Source: an uncultured Clostridium sp.
GTDB taxonomy: Bacteria; Bacillota; Clostridia; Lachnospirales; Anaerotignaceae
Assembly (NCBI GenBank): GCA_947246775.1
Contig: CAMXTM010000017.1
Location: 1 to 14,471 of the forward strand
Length of the DNA: 14,471 bases
Direction of reading: 5' to 3'
Shown here: positions 1 to 6,857 of the stretch, one piece after another
Numbering within the stretch: position 1 is the stretch's first letter
How the letters are laid out: every line of letters starts with the position of its first letter
Program-made: the position numbers and the translations under genes
The notes under the pieces: generated by a model
Seen by the model: only the letters and a program-made list of their open reading frames with translations
Database searches by the model: none
Told to the model about the DNA's origin: nothing

Positions 1-14
1 AACAAAACTATTTT

Positions 15-350
15 TTAGAACTTCATGTCTGCTGAACCAACGGGTACAATGTGTCCGCATTTCTGGCAAACAAGTTCCTCTTCATTTTCCATTGTCTCAT
101 CATCTACTTGTATTTCTTCACCACATTTTGGACAGATAAAGGAATACAAATAGTCTGCTTGGTCATCTTCATCATACATCATTTCATCAAAATCTTCGTC
201 ATCTTCCATGTAGCTTTCCAGCATAAATGCCATATCATCTAATAAATCTAACATACCATGAAAAATTTTACCTTCTTTGCTGTCAGAGGGATAGCCGCTG
301 CCGTCACAAAGTCCTCGCAAATAAGTAATTTTCTTTTCAAAATACTCCAT
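15..350 (-). CDS. CD1247 N-terminal-like zinc-ribbon protein
   Basis: A 111-residue acidic protein that I recognise as the clostridial family named after C. difficile CD1247. The first ~45 residues are a helical domain (starting MEYFEKKITYLRGLCDG). A very acidic stretch (about 49-65) follows, then a C-terminal zinc ribbon with CPKC (C73, C76) and CQKC (C95, C98), which should bind one zinc ion. The biochemical role is not known to me. The ATG at 348-350 is preceded by GGGAGG at good spacing. The gene starts only 29 bp after the stop of efp on the same strand, so the two are probably cotranscribed; next to efp is a usual place for this family in clostridia. The stop lies at 15-17, so the gene is complete. 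Confidence 0.85.
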   Translation of the reverse strand: MEYFEKKITYLRGLCDGSGYPSDSKEGKIFHGMLDLLDDMAFMLESYMEDDEDFDEMMYDEDDQADYLYSFICPKCGEEIQVDDETMENEEELVCQKCGHIVPVGSADMKF

Positions 351-379
351 ATTACAGCCTCCCTTTCTTGTTTAAAATA

Positions 380-943
380 TCATTCTTTTGCTCTACCTAA
401 ATATTCTCCTGTACGTGTATCAATTTTAATAACTTCATTTTGATTGATAAACAAAGGAACTTGTACCGTTGCACCTGTTTCTACTACTGCTGGTTTTGTT
501 GCACCTTGTGCAGTATTGCCCGCAAATCCTGGCTCTGTATCTGTAATTTCCAATTCTACAAACAGTGGTGGCTCAATACCAAATACTTGTCCCTCATAAG
601 AAAGTATTTTTACCATTTCATTTTCTTTTACAAATTTTAAGGTATCGCCTACGTCTTGTGCATTGATAGCAATTTGCTCAAAGTTTTCTACGTTCATAAA
701 ATGGAATAAATCCCCATCAGTATAGAGATATTGCATATCTTGTCTATCAATGTGCGCTCTAGGCATTTTTTCTGTTGGGCGGAATGTTTTTTCTACCACG
801 CTGCCTGTTTTTAAATTTTTAATTTTTGTACGAACAAATGCAGCACCTTTTCCTGGTTTTACGTGTTGGAACTCCAATATAATAAATATATCGCCCTCAT
901 ACTCTATTGTTACACCATTTCTAAATTCACCTGCTGAAATCAT
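380..943 (-). CDS. efp: Elongation factor P
   Basis: A 187-residue cytoplasmic translation factor that binds between the ribosomal P and E sites and relieves stalling at consecutive prolines. The N-terminal KOW-like domain carries the tip loop [15 protein letters not shown]32 in PGKGA sits at the position that bacteria modify to activate EF-P. Two OB-type domains follow, ending in the family signature region ([12 protein letters not shown] through [10 protein letters not shown]). Length matches the usual ~185 residues and no key residue is missing. The ATG at 941-943 has GAGGAGG just upstream. The gene lies 77 bp after yqeG and 29 bp before the zinc-ribbon gene, all on the minus strand. It may have its own promoter in that 77-bp gap, where a TTGACA lies beside a palindrome. 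Confidence 0.97.
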   Translation of the reverse strand: MISAGEFRNGVTIEYEGDIFIILEFQHVKPGKGAAFVRTKIKNLKTGSVVEKTFRPTEKMPRAHIDRQDMQYLYTDGDLFHFMNVENFEQIAINAQDVGDTLKFVKENEMVKILSYEGQVFGIEPPLFVELEITDTEPGFAGNTAQGATKPAVVETGATVQVPLFINQNEVIKIDTRTGEYLGRAKE

Positions 944-985
944 CTATTATCCTCCTCATATTATAAAAAAAACAAGTTAGTTACT

Positions 986-1000
986 ATTTTACTGTAAAAT
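986..1000. promoter_or_regulatory. Palindrome in the efp leader region
   Basis: A perfect inverted repeat, ATTTTAC-T-GTAAAAT, lies in the 77-bp gap between yqeG and efp. On the minus strand it directly follows a TTGACA that could act as an efp -35 box, although no convincing -10 sits 16-18 bp further on. It could be an operator or simply chance in AT-rich DNA. Confidence 0.25.
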
Positions 1001-1020
1001 GTCAATTATTTCAACTAAAA

Positions 1021-1539
1021 TTATTTTTGTTTTTTTAGCTGTTTAAAATAAATTTTCATTACTTGTTTTTCCAATCCTCTTTTTATTTTTGTGACAAACT
1101 GGTCACGGTTACAGATTGGCGCTGTCATAATACAATACAGCCCTGCATTATGTCCACACCACATATCGGTAAATACTTGGTCGCCTACCATCGCCGTCTC
1201 AATTTCTGTTAGTTTCATAGCAGAAATTGCTTTTCTTAATTTTTTAATGCCTGGCTTTCCTGCTTTATGCACAGCTAATACCCTTAGCTTTTGATTAAAT
1301 TTTTGTACTCTTTGTTTATTATTATTCGACAAGATACAAATACGAAAGCCCTGTTTTTTTAACATAGCAAACAGTTCTACTATCTCGTCATCTGGCTCTA
1401 CAACATCGTAGGGAGCAATGGTATTATCAATATCAAATACTAAGCCTCTAATTCCTCTTTTTTTCAACTCTTGCAAAGGCAATTCATATACCGATTTAAT
1501 ATATAAATCTGGAAAAATACAACTTAAAATATGCCTCAT
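1021..1539 (-). CDS. yqeG: YqeG-family HAD phosphatase (class IIIA)
   Basis: A 172-residue soluble phosphatase of the haloacid dehalogenase superfamily. Motif I is FDIDNT, with the nucleophile D36 and acid/base D38. Motif II is around S71 (ILSNNN). A lysine lies near 95 (KAGKPG). Motif III is GDQVFTD (D120, D125). No large cap domain is present, as expected for subclass IIIA. The family is conserved in Firmicutes, but its physiological substrate is not settled. The gene begins 19 bp after the stop of the NifX-like gene and ends 77 bp before efp on the same strand. In other clostridia yqeG also lies in a conserved cluster near efp. Start ATG is at 1537-1539. Confidence 0.93.
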   Translation of the reverse strand: MRHILSCIFPDLYIKSVYELPLQELKKRGIRGLVFDIDNTIAPYDVVEPDDEIVELFAMLKKQGFRICILSNNNKQRVQKFNQKLRVLAVHKAGKPGIKKLRKAISAMKLTEIETAMVGDQVFTDMWCGHNAGLYCIMTAPICNRDQFVTKIKRGLEKQVMKIYFKQLKKQK

Positions 1540-1558
1540 GTTTTTCCTCTATTCTTAT

Positions 1559-1951
1559 TTATTCGTGATGGTGTCCGCATTGATGGTCTCCACTACCACA
1601 TTCATGACCATCTTCATGATGATGGGTACATTCTGTATCAGGATTTCCCATCTTTTCACCACTCAAATATTTTACAATCATATCATCTGCTGAGCCAACA
1701 ACACCAGGTATCAACTCTATTCTTTTTTCACGAAGTGCATTTTTTGCACCACTACCAATATTACCAGAAATTACAACATTTACAGAATGTACTGTCAAAA
1801 AATCAGCAAGTGCTTCATGTCCTGAACCTTCTGTAGAAACAAATTCTTTATTTTTGATTAACTCTGATTCCACTTCATAAATAGTAAATTCTGGTGTTTT
1901 GCCAAAGTGTTGATAAACCATACCGTTTTCTGTTGGTATTGCAATTCTCAT
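1559..1951 (-). CDS. NifX/NifB-type iron-molybdenum-cluster-binding protein with His-rich tail
   Basis: A 130-residue member of the dinitrogenase FeMo-cofactor-binding superfamily. It starts MRIAIPTENGMVYQHFGKTP, the usual first strand and loop, and continues as the compact ribonuclease-H-like fold (about 1-105). The last ~24 residues hold eight histidines and three cysteines, so this tail probably binds metal. No nif genes are visible. Stand-alone members are common in anaerobes and are usually thought to carry or sense Fe-S or other metal clusters; that role is inference here. The ATG at 1949-1951 has a strong CCTCCTC complement (GAGGAGG) at 1960-1966. It is the first gene of the probable operon running into yqeG, efp and the zinc-ribbon gene. 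Confidence 0.85.
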   Translation of the reverse strand: MRIAIPTENGMVYQHFGKTPEFTIYEVESELIKNKEFVSTEGSGHEALADFLTVHSVNVVISGNIGSGAKNALREKRIELIPGVVGSADDMIVKYLSGEKMGNPDTECTHHHEDGHECGSGDHQCGHHHE

Positions 1952-1990
1952 TTTTTATTCCTCCTCATATTCATATCACATTGCTACACT

Positions 1991-2018
1991 ATTATACACG
2001 GTATTTATTGTAAATCAA
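1991..2018 (-). promoter_or_regulatory. Probable promoter of the NifX-yqeG-efp operon
   Basis: Read on the minus strand: -35 TTGATT (2013-2018), a 16-bp spacer, and -10 TATAAT (1991-1996), about 40 bp before the NifX-like start. A second possible pair slightly upstream is TTGACA (about 2030-2035) with TACAAT at 18 bp. The rest of the 1952-2240 gap shows only AT-rich sequence with a short palindrome TTTTGCGCAAAA (2173-2184). I see no convincing terminator after the hydratase gene. Confidence 0.55.
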
Positions 2019-2240
2019 CTACAATACCTTTGTCAAGCTAGAAACCGCAAGGAACAATGTGCAACGATGCATTTTATCACATAACTATTATTCCTGATAA
2101 ATGTATAAAGACTTTACAAATTATTTTAAAATTCCCTTAACTGAAACCCCTTTTGATGCAAAAAAGGCTCATTTTTGCGCAAAACGAATGAATTTACGTC
2201 AAAAACAAGCCAATTTTATCTAAAATGAACGAAATTTTTA

Positions 2241-4526
2241 TCAGCCTTTATAGAAGTTAATCAAACAGCCAGAGAGAATAATTTTTCTTTCATCATCGGT
2301 CAAATCTCCGAGCTTCAATGTAAATGGTTTCATATCCTTTGTCACAACATACGCTGTCAATTCAGACTGTTTTTGTTCTACAGCCTTTTTCACATCAGGC
2401 ACAAAAACATAATCTCCATTTTCAAAAGGCAAGTCTTTTTCCTCTAGCAAAAATGGCAGCATACCCCAGTTAATCAAATTGGAGCGATAGCGTTTAGTTG
2501 CGTACTCTTGTGCAATATTTGCCCAACCGCCCAAAACTTTTTGGCAGCTTGCCGCCTGTTCCCTTGCAGAGCCATCTCCTGGTTTTACTGCATAGATGGT
2601 TGAGCCGATACCTGTTTCTTTTTCACTGATTCCAAACTGTTTTTGTATGGTTTCAAACACAGGTTTTAATTCGGCATAGGTTTCTGTAGGTGCATTGCCT
2701 GCAAGACGTGCCTTTTCTGCCGCTTGTACCTCTTTTGCTCGTCCAACGTAAGCAGGGTCTTTTCTGGAAAGCGTAAACTCTGCCAAGCCCAAAGGATTGG
2801 AGCGATAAGAAGAAGTTTCTCCTGATGGTATCAATTCATCTGTTGTTGTTACAGGGTCTGTAATCACAGAAACTACTTTTAATACAATATCATTTGTCAA
2901 ATTACTCATTTCAGGCCAATCAGTGATATTAGGGCCAAATTTTAATTCTGTAGCGCTATCTGGTGCATTAAAGCCAAAATAGCAGCGGTTTTTGTAGATT
3001 TCATCATTAAAATGATATTTTGGTCGAGTATATTCTACCGCTAAATCTGTTGCAGGAGTCAATTTACCCTTATTGACTGCGGTAGCTGCAATCGAACGTG
3101 CGTCCATCAGCGCAACAGAGGCAATTTGTCCATTTGTAATCTTAGAGCCCTCACGATTAGGGAAATTCCTTGTAGAGTGGCGAATACTCAAGCAATTATT
3201 TGCTGGCACATCTCCTGCACCAAAGCATGGCCCACAAAAAGCAGAACGTACTGTTGCTCCAGCAATCATGACATCTGCAATCGCACCATTTTCTGTCAAG
3301 CTAACAAACACAGGCTGGCTTGATGGATAAATGCTCAGGGCAAACTCATCTGTACCGATAGAATGTCCCTTTAAAATATCCCTTGCATCGCAAATATTTT
3401 CATAAGTACCACCTGCACAACCTGCAATCACACCTTGTTCTACATACAGTGCGCCATTTTTTACTTTATCTTTTAAGGTAAAGCTGATTTTGTCGCTGTC
3501 AAGCTGTTTTGCGCCTGTTTTTTCTACTTCGTCTAGTATATCCATCAAATTGGCGTTTAATTCCTCTATCGTATAGACATTGCTTGGGTGGAAAGGCATA
3601 GCAATCATAGGGCGCACTTTGGACATATCCACTTCTATCATGCCATCATAATAGGCGATGTCTTTTGGCTGCTGTAGCGCAAAATCTTCTACTCTACCAT
3701 GAATTTCATACCACTGTTTTACTTTATCATCTGTTATCCATACTGAAGATAGACAAGTGGTCTCTGTTGTCATAACATCAATGCCGTTTCTATAGTCTAC
3801 GCTGAGGTTTGCAATTCCCTCGCCAAAAAATTCCATCACTTTATTTTTGACATATCCCTTTTCAAATACGGCTCCAATAATCGCAAGCGCAATATCTTGA
3901 GGACCAACCCCTGGAATTGGTTTTCCTTTTAGACAAACGCCTACCACTTGTGGGCGGTCAATGTCATAGGTCTTGCACAAGAGCTGTTTTACCAATTCTG
4001 GACCACCCTCACCAATCGCCATGGTACCAAGCGCACCATAGCGTGTGTGGCTATCAGAGCCTAATATCATTTTACCAACACCACTCATCATTTCTCTCAT
4101 ATACTGGTGAATGACTGCTTGATGGGCTGGTACATAAATACCACCGTATTTTTTCGCACAGGATAAGCCAAATAAATGGTCATCTTCGTTAATCGTACCG
4201 CCTACCGCACAAAGAGAATTGTGGCAGTTGGTTAATACATAAGGCATAGGAAATTTCTCTAAACCGCTTGCCCTCGCCGTCTGTACAATACCAACATAAG
4301 TGATGTCATGGGAAGCCATTCTATCAAAACGAATTTTTAAATGTTCCATATTATCTGAAGTGTTGTGGCTTTTTAATATACTGTAAGCCATCGTATTTTG
4401 AGATGCTTGTTCTTTTGTGATAGCATTTCCTGTTTTTTGTTGTAAGATTGCAGCAGCATTGCCATCATCGGCAATGATTTCTGTTCCATTTACTAAATAT
4501 GCACCGCTGTCGTAAAGTTTTATCAT
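2241..4526 (-). CDS. Aconitase-superfamily hydratase (YbhJ type)
   Basis: A 761-residue predicted Fe-S hydro-lyase. The aconitase signature [19 protein letters not shown] lies at 156-174. Likely [4Fe-4S] ligands are C370 ([11 protein letters not shown]), C431 and C434 (FCGPCFG). The substrate-loop motif [10 protein letters not shown] is at 451-460, where aconitases have a similar S-R-N-F-R-G pattern. The C-terminal part (about 570-761) corresponds to the swivel domain. Length and layout resemble E. coli YbhJ, an uncharacterised putative hydratase, rather than AcnA, AcnB or LeuCD, so I do not assign citrate as substrate. Many motifs depart from classical aconitase. The start ATG (4524-4526) follows AAAGGAGG. 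It stands alone, with its own promoter, and its regulation may involve the repeat-rich region upstream. Confidence 0.88.
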   Translation of the reverse strand: MIKLYDSGAYLVNGTEIIADDGNAAAILQQKTGNAITKEQASQNTMAYSILKSHNTSDNMEHLKIRFDRMASHDITYVGIVQTARASGLEKFPMPYVLTNCHNSLCAVGGTINEDDHLFGLSCAKKYGGIYVPAHQAVIHQYMREMMSGVGKMILGSDSHTRYGALGTMAIGEGGPELVKQLLCKTYDIDRPQVVGVCLKGKPIPGVGPQDIALAIIGAVFEKGYVKNKVMEFFGEGIANLSVDYRNGIDVMTTETTCLSSVWITDDKVKQWYEIHGRVEDFALQQPKDIAYYDGMIEVDMSKVRPMIAMPFHPSNVYTIEELNANLMDILDEVEKTGAKQLDSDKISFTLKDKVKNGALYVEQGVIAGCAGGTYENICDARDILKGHSIGTDEFALSIYPSSQPVFVSLTENGAIADVMIAGATVRSAFCGPCFGAGDVPANNCLSIRHSTRNFPNREGSKITNGQIASVALMDARSIAATAVNKGKLTPATDLAVEYTRPKYHFNDEIYKNRCYFGFNAPDSATELKFGPNITDWPEMSNLTNDIVLKVVSVITDPVTTTDELIPSGETSSYRSNPLGLAEFTLSRKDPAYVGRAKEVQAAEKARLAGNAPTETYAELKPVFETIQKQFGISEKETGIGSTIYAVKPGDGSAREQAASCQKVLGGWANIAQEYATKRYRSNLINWGMLPFLLEEKDLPFENGDYVFVPDVKKAVEQKQSELTAYVVTKDMKPFTLKLGDLTDDERKIILSGCLINFYKG

Positions 4527-4564
4527 TTTTTGTTTTCCTCCTTTGTCTAAAAATGATATGTACT

Positions 4565-4593
4565 ATTATAGAGAAAATGTGGTTATTTGTAAA
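4565..4593 (-). promoter_or_regulatory. Promoter of the hydratase gene
   Basis: On the minus strand: -35 TTTACA (4588-4593), a 17-bp spacer, -10 TATAAT (4565-4570). The -10 lies about 38 bp before the start codon, with a strong ribosome site (AAAGGAGG) between. Spacing is ideal. Confidence 0.75.
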
Positions 4594-4655
4594 TAGAAAA
4601 CACTTGTATCAATATCCCACACACTCGCCCCTAATTTGTGTGACTATTGTAGATA

Positions 4656-4970
4656 ACGGCAAAACGGCAAAAATGAAGCCATTTTGCTATTCTTTTTTAT
4701 ATGACACATTTTTTAGGTATTTTTAGACTATTTATAGTTTTTTTTTAAAATCTTTTATATCGTTAAAATTTTTGCCGTTTTTGCCGTCACTTGCAGTAGT
4801 GCCTAGAAAAATAAGGCTTTCAGGGACGGCAAAAATTTTTCAATTTTGCCGTGCAAATGCCGTAAATGCCGTCAGTTTCTATCGTCAAATTCTTAATATT
4901 TTCTTAAAATTAGCCATTGCTAACGGCAAAAACGGCAAAACGTCTTTATATAGTCTAGCAAAAATGCCGT
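4656..4970. repeat. ACGGCAAAA / TTTTGCCGT repeat cluster in a divergent intergenic gap
   Basis: The 560-bp gap between the hydratase and GNAT genes holds eleven ACGGC or GCCGT cores within about 315 bp, although the surroundings are strongly AT-rich. ACGGC-type cores begin at 4656, 4664, 4826, 4923 and 4932. GCCGT-type cores begin near 4773, 4782, 4848, 4859, 4868 and 4966. Most are flanked by four or more A or T, and several come as close pairs 8-9 bp apart. Opposite orientations could pair, for example 4656-4673 with 4769-4786, to form long hairpins. I see no believable gene in the gap. What binds or uses these repeats is unknown; protein-binding array, structured RNA or a decayed mobile segment are all possible. 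Confidence 0.7.
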
Positions 4971-5033
4971 TATTGTTTTCCATAATTTAGTTGTTAAAGC
5001 GCTATTTTTTAAAAAGTTATTGCTATTTACATA

Positions 5034-5062
5034 TTGAAGTAGTTATCTATTTATGATAAAAT
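5034..5062 (+). promoter_or_regulatory. Promoter of the GNAT gene
   Basis: -35 TTGAAG (5034-5039), a 17-bp spacer, and -10 TAAAAT (5057-5062), placed 24 bp before the GNAT start codon at 5087. Confidence 0.6.
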
Positions 5063-5086
5063 CAGTGCAAAAAAGGATTCGGAAAA

Positions 5087-5560
5087 ATGTTTACATTAAG
5101 GGAGTATCAGCCATCTGATTGTAAGGAAACTGCAAAACTATTTTATGAGACTGTCCATACTATCAATGCCAAAGATTATACAAAAGAACAGTTGAACGTG
5201 TGGGCAACAAAAGAAATGGACTTGCAAAAATGGAATCAGTCTCTGCTGGAGCATACTAGCATCGTTGCAATACATGACAAAATAATCGTTGGCTTTGGGG
5301 ACATTGATAAAACAGGTTATTTTGATAGGTTGTTTGTGCATAAAGACTGGCAAAATAAAGGGATTGCTTGTGCGATTTGTAATGAATTAGAAAACACAAC
5401 ACAGGGTAAAATTGTTGCATATGTTTCTATTACAGCAAAGGGCTTTTTTGAAAAAAGAGCTTATACCGTCATAAAACAGCAACAAGTACAACGACAAGGT
5501 GTTTTGCTTACAAACTTCATAATGGAAAAAAGACAGGAGGAAAAAAATGAAACGATTTGA
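5087..5560 (+). CDS. GNAT-family N-acetyltransferase
   Basis: A 157-residue protein of the GCN5-related acetyltransferase fold, which moves an acetyl group from acetyl-CoA to an amine. It begins MFTLREYQPSD, the usual first strand and helix. Strand 4 and motif A read DRLFVHKDWQNKGIACAI, with the pyrophosphate-binding loop QNKGIA at 89-94 in place of the consensus Q/R-x-x-G-x-G/A. The C-terminal part (GFFEKRAYTVIKQQ) is the usual end of the fold. The substrate cannot be told from sequence. The ATG at 5087 is preceded by only a weak AAGGAT ribosome site. Its last 14 bases overlap the start of the DUF6440 gene, so the two are translationally coupled or at least cotranscribed. Confidence 0.88.
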   Translation: MFTLREYQPSDCKETAKLFYETVHTINAKDYTKEQLNVWATKEMDLQKWNQSLLEHTSIVAIHDKIIVGFGDIDKTGYFDRLFVHKDWQNKGIACAICNELENTTQGKIVAYVSITAKGFFEKRAYTVIKQQQVQRQGVLLTNFIMEKRQEEKNETI

Positions 5561-5729
5561 AAAAGTGTATGGACAAGGCGTTGTCAATTCTGCTGAAATT
5601 TGGGTAGATAAACAAACAGGGGTTAATTATCTTGTTATAACAAATGGTTGCGGTAGTGGTGTGACACCACTTTTGGACGAAAATGGGAAACCTGTTGTTA
5701 CAAAAGAAATCAAAAAAGAAAAGTACTAA
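5547..5729 (+). CDS. DUF6440-family small protein
   Basis: A 60-residue protein (MKRFEKVYGQGVVNSAEIWV...) that I recognise as a DUF6440-type protein. It shows the typical core D-x-x-T-G-V-N-Y-L and a G-x-G-x-T-P-L-L-D-x-x-G-K-P-V motif, and ends in a lysine-rich tail. No signal peptide or membrane segment is seen. Function is unknown. The ATG lies inside the end of the GNAT gene and follows a strong AGGAGG, so it is well translated. A strong terminator follows two bases after the stop, making GNAT-DUF6440 a two-gene unit. Confidence 0.82.
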   Translation: MKRFEKVYGQGVVNSAEIWVDKQTGVNYLVITNGCGSGVTPLLDENGKPVVTKEIKKEKY

Positions 5730-5731
5730 TC

Positions 5732-5771
5732 AAAAAGTCGTTTTTGCATTACAAAAACGACTTTTGTTTTT
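5732..5771. terminator. Bidirectional terminator after DUF6440
   Basis: A near-perfect stem AAAAGTCGTTTTTG / CAAAAACGACTTTT with a short loop, followed by TTTTT. It ends the GNAT-DUF6440 unit. With its A-run on the left it can also stop the minus-strand transcript of the small membrane protein gene. Confidence 0.85.
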
Positions 5772-5787
5772 CCATTTTATCAACTCT

Positions 5788-5961
5788 TTATTTCTTTTTT
5801 AAAATAATTGCTACAGCGCCTAAAAAAGAAAGCAATACAAGCCCTGCTGTAACAATAAAATATTTCTGCTGCTCCTCTTTTGTCACATAAACGCCCTCAT
5901 ATGGGTTTTCATAAATATCTCTTTGTGCTACTCTATAGTGTCTTCTTGTATTTTGGTACAT
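5788..5961 (-). CDS. Small single-pass membrane protein
   Basis: A 57-residue protein I do not recognise. It starts MYQNTRRHYRVAQRDIYENP, a basic and polar N-terminus of about 37 residues. One hydrophobic helix follows (about 38-54, YFIVTAGLVLLSFLGAVAIIL), then LKKK at the C-terminus. The basic end suggests the C-terminus stays in the cytoplasm. I chose the ATG at 5959-5961 because GGAAGGA sits about 6 bp upstream; a TTG 18 bp further upstream is in frame but would place the ribosome site inside the gene. A possible promoter with an extended -10 (TGGTATACT) lies near 6035 on the minus strand. It is convergent with the DUF6440 gene. Confidence 0.65.
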   Translation of the reverse strand: MYQNTRRHYRVAQRDIYENPYEGVYVTKEEQQKYFIVTAGLVLLSFLGAVAIILKKK

Positions 5962-6075
5962 AATTATCCTTCCTTTCAAATGACATTTTTTTACAGTTTG
6001 CTATTTTTTTATGCTACTGCAATAAGTATATGTAGTATACCACAATTTTATCAAAAACAGAATATGACATTTTAA

Positions 6076-6137
6076 AATCATACCAAAATTTTATGATTAT
6101 AATATGTAAAAATTACACCATACTAACTGTAATCATA
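6076..6137. promoter_or_regulatory. AATCATA inverted/direct repeats upstream of the lipoprotein gene
   Basis: AATCATA (6076-6082) faces TATGATT (6092-6098), and a third AATCATA lies at 6131-6137. They surround a TATAAT (6097-6102) that could be the -10 of the YhcN-like gene, although its -35 is poor. The arrangement could be an operator. Evidence is weak. Confidence 0.3.
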
Positions 6138-6157
6138 AAAGAAAGGGCGGTAATAAC

Positions 6158-6541
6158 ATGAAAAAAGTAATTATAGTATTATTTTGTAGTGGTATTTTAT
6201 TAACAGGCTGTCAATCGGACACATTACAAAACAATATTTCTCAAATTCGTATTGCAAAAGCCGCTGAGCTAGAGCAGGGCAAAACAAAAACTGAAAGAGC
6301 AAAAGACATTAAACAGAGTATCCTACAGTTAGAAGATGTGGAACAAGTTGCCGTCATTATAGAGGGAAAAACAGCATTGATTGGGCTAAAGTTAAAGCAA
6401 GAATCCAAAAAAGATGTCGTACAACTAAAAGCAGAAGCGGATATGTTGGCAAAACAAGCAGATACTAATATTGATGGAACAGCAATTACAGCAAATGACA
6501 ATATTACTGCTATGATAGAGGAACTCGAAAAAAGACCTTAA
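6158..6541 (+). CDS. YhcN/YlaJ-family sporulation lipoprotein
   Basis: A 127-residue predicted lipoprotein. The signal peptide ends in a lipobox ILLTGC with the lipidated cysteine at C18, so the mature protein is anchored to the outer face of a membrane. The rest (about 40-127) matches the YhcN/YlaJ pattern: a charged helix, then VEQVAVIIEGKTALIGLKL, a short alpha/beta domain that begins by asking about adjacent-residue pairing and ends in a helix before the stop. In Bacillus, such proteins are found in forespores and influence germination or outgrowth, so this gene supports a spore-forming host. The ATG follows AAAGGGCGG. A terminator at 6571-6603 follows. It is monocistronic as far as the sequence shows. 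Confidence 0.82.
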   Translation: MKKVIIVLFCSGILLTGCQSDTLQNNISQIRIAKAAELEQGKTKTERAKDIKQSILQLEDVEQVAVIIEGKTALIGLKLKQESKKDVVQLKAEADMLAKQADTNIDGTAITANDNITAMIEELEKRP

Positions 6542-6570
6542 CACGCTAACCTTATTTTTTTTAATAAAAG

Positions 6571-6603
6571 AAAGCACTTGTTTGACGATAGGTGCTTTTT
6601 ATT
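6571..6603 (+). terminator. Terminator repeat, copy 1
   Basis: Stem AAAGCAC (6571-6577) / GTGCTTT (6592-6598) followed by a T-rich run. It ends the lipoprotein transcript. The loop sequence TTTGACGATAG recurs in three further copies (6991-7027, 7163-7200, 7520-7550) that flank the toxin modules, so this hairpin is part of the duplicated unit. Confidence 0.75.
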
Positions 6604-6607
6604 TTTG

Positions 6608-6636
6608 TTGAATTGTGGAAAATTATGTGCTATACT
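6608..6636 (+). promoter_or_regulatory. Toxin promoter, module A
   Basis: -35 TTGAAT (6608-6613), exactly 17 bp, then an extended -10, TGCTATACT, with TATACT at 6631-6636. Transcription should start near 6642-6643, giving an RNA that begins AAGAGTAGCCAA. The same box pair with the same spacing occurs in module B and in the copy at the window end. Confidence 0.8.
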
Positions 6637-6649
6637 GTAGAAAGAGTAG

Positions 6650-6744
6650 CCAAGACGGGTGGTTTATGCCCCCTCTCTAGTAAGGAAGGGGTCATCACTT
6701 TTGCTGCGCAAAAGCCAGCACTTCGTGCTGTCCGCCTGTCTTGG
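6650..6744 (+). promoter_or_regulatory. Structured leader of toxin mRNA A
   Basis: CCAAGACGGGTGG (6650-6662) can pair with CCGCCTGTCTTGG (6732-6744), 13 bp including two G-U pairs. Inside the closed loop are two further perfect hairpins, CTTTTGC/GCAAAAG (6698-6714) and CAGCAC/GTGCTG (6716-6730). The structure ends about 7 bp before the likely ribosome site. Its 5' strand is the same sequence that could pair with the mRNA 3' end, so the two folds exclude each other. Most of this insert (about 6691-6761) is absent from copy B. Confidence 0.6.
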
Positions 6745-6761
6745 CGGTGAGCGGTGGTATT

Positions 6762-6842
6762 ATGACAAAATTCGAAAAAATTTATTTATTTTTGACGATA
6801 CTTATTGTCATAATTGACCTACTCTCTTATTTTAAAATGTAA
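6762..6842 (+). CDS. Small hydrophobic type I toxin peptide, copy A
   Basis: A 26-residue peptide starting MTKFEKIYLFLT and ending LLSYFKM. The middle is one hydrophobic helix (about 8-22), with charged residues at the N-terminus, as in the small membrane toxins often annotated as putative holin-like toxins (Fst/TxpA class). Such peptides damage or depolarise the host membrane when the antisense RNA is missing. D19 inside the helix is unusual and absent from copy B. The ribosome site is poor (GGTGGT just before ATTATG) and lies next to a long leader hairpin, so translation of the intact RNA may be weak. A convergent antisense RNA starts downstream. Toxicity is inferred from size, hydrophobicity and context, not shown. 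Confidence 0.72.
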   Translation: MTKFEKIYLFLTILIVIIDLLSYFKM

Positions 6843-6857
6843 GAGAAGTTTTTAGGT

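Noticed and set aside
1952..2240. Search for a riboswitch or terminator between the hydratase and NifX-like genes
   Set aside because: Only a weak AAAAGG hairpin and a TTTTGCGCAAAA palindrome are present; nothing matches a riboswitch or a strong terminator.
4772..4990. A 72-codon open frame inside the TTTTGCCGT repeat field
   Set aside because: It has no ribosome site, its composition follows the DNA repeats (NGKNGKTS-like), and it shows no recognisable domain.
5962..5979. A TTG start that would lengthen the small membrane protein by six residues
   Set aside because: The added codons include the GGAAGGA ribosome site that serves the ATG at 5959-5961.
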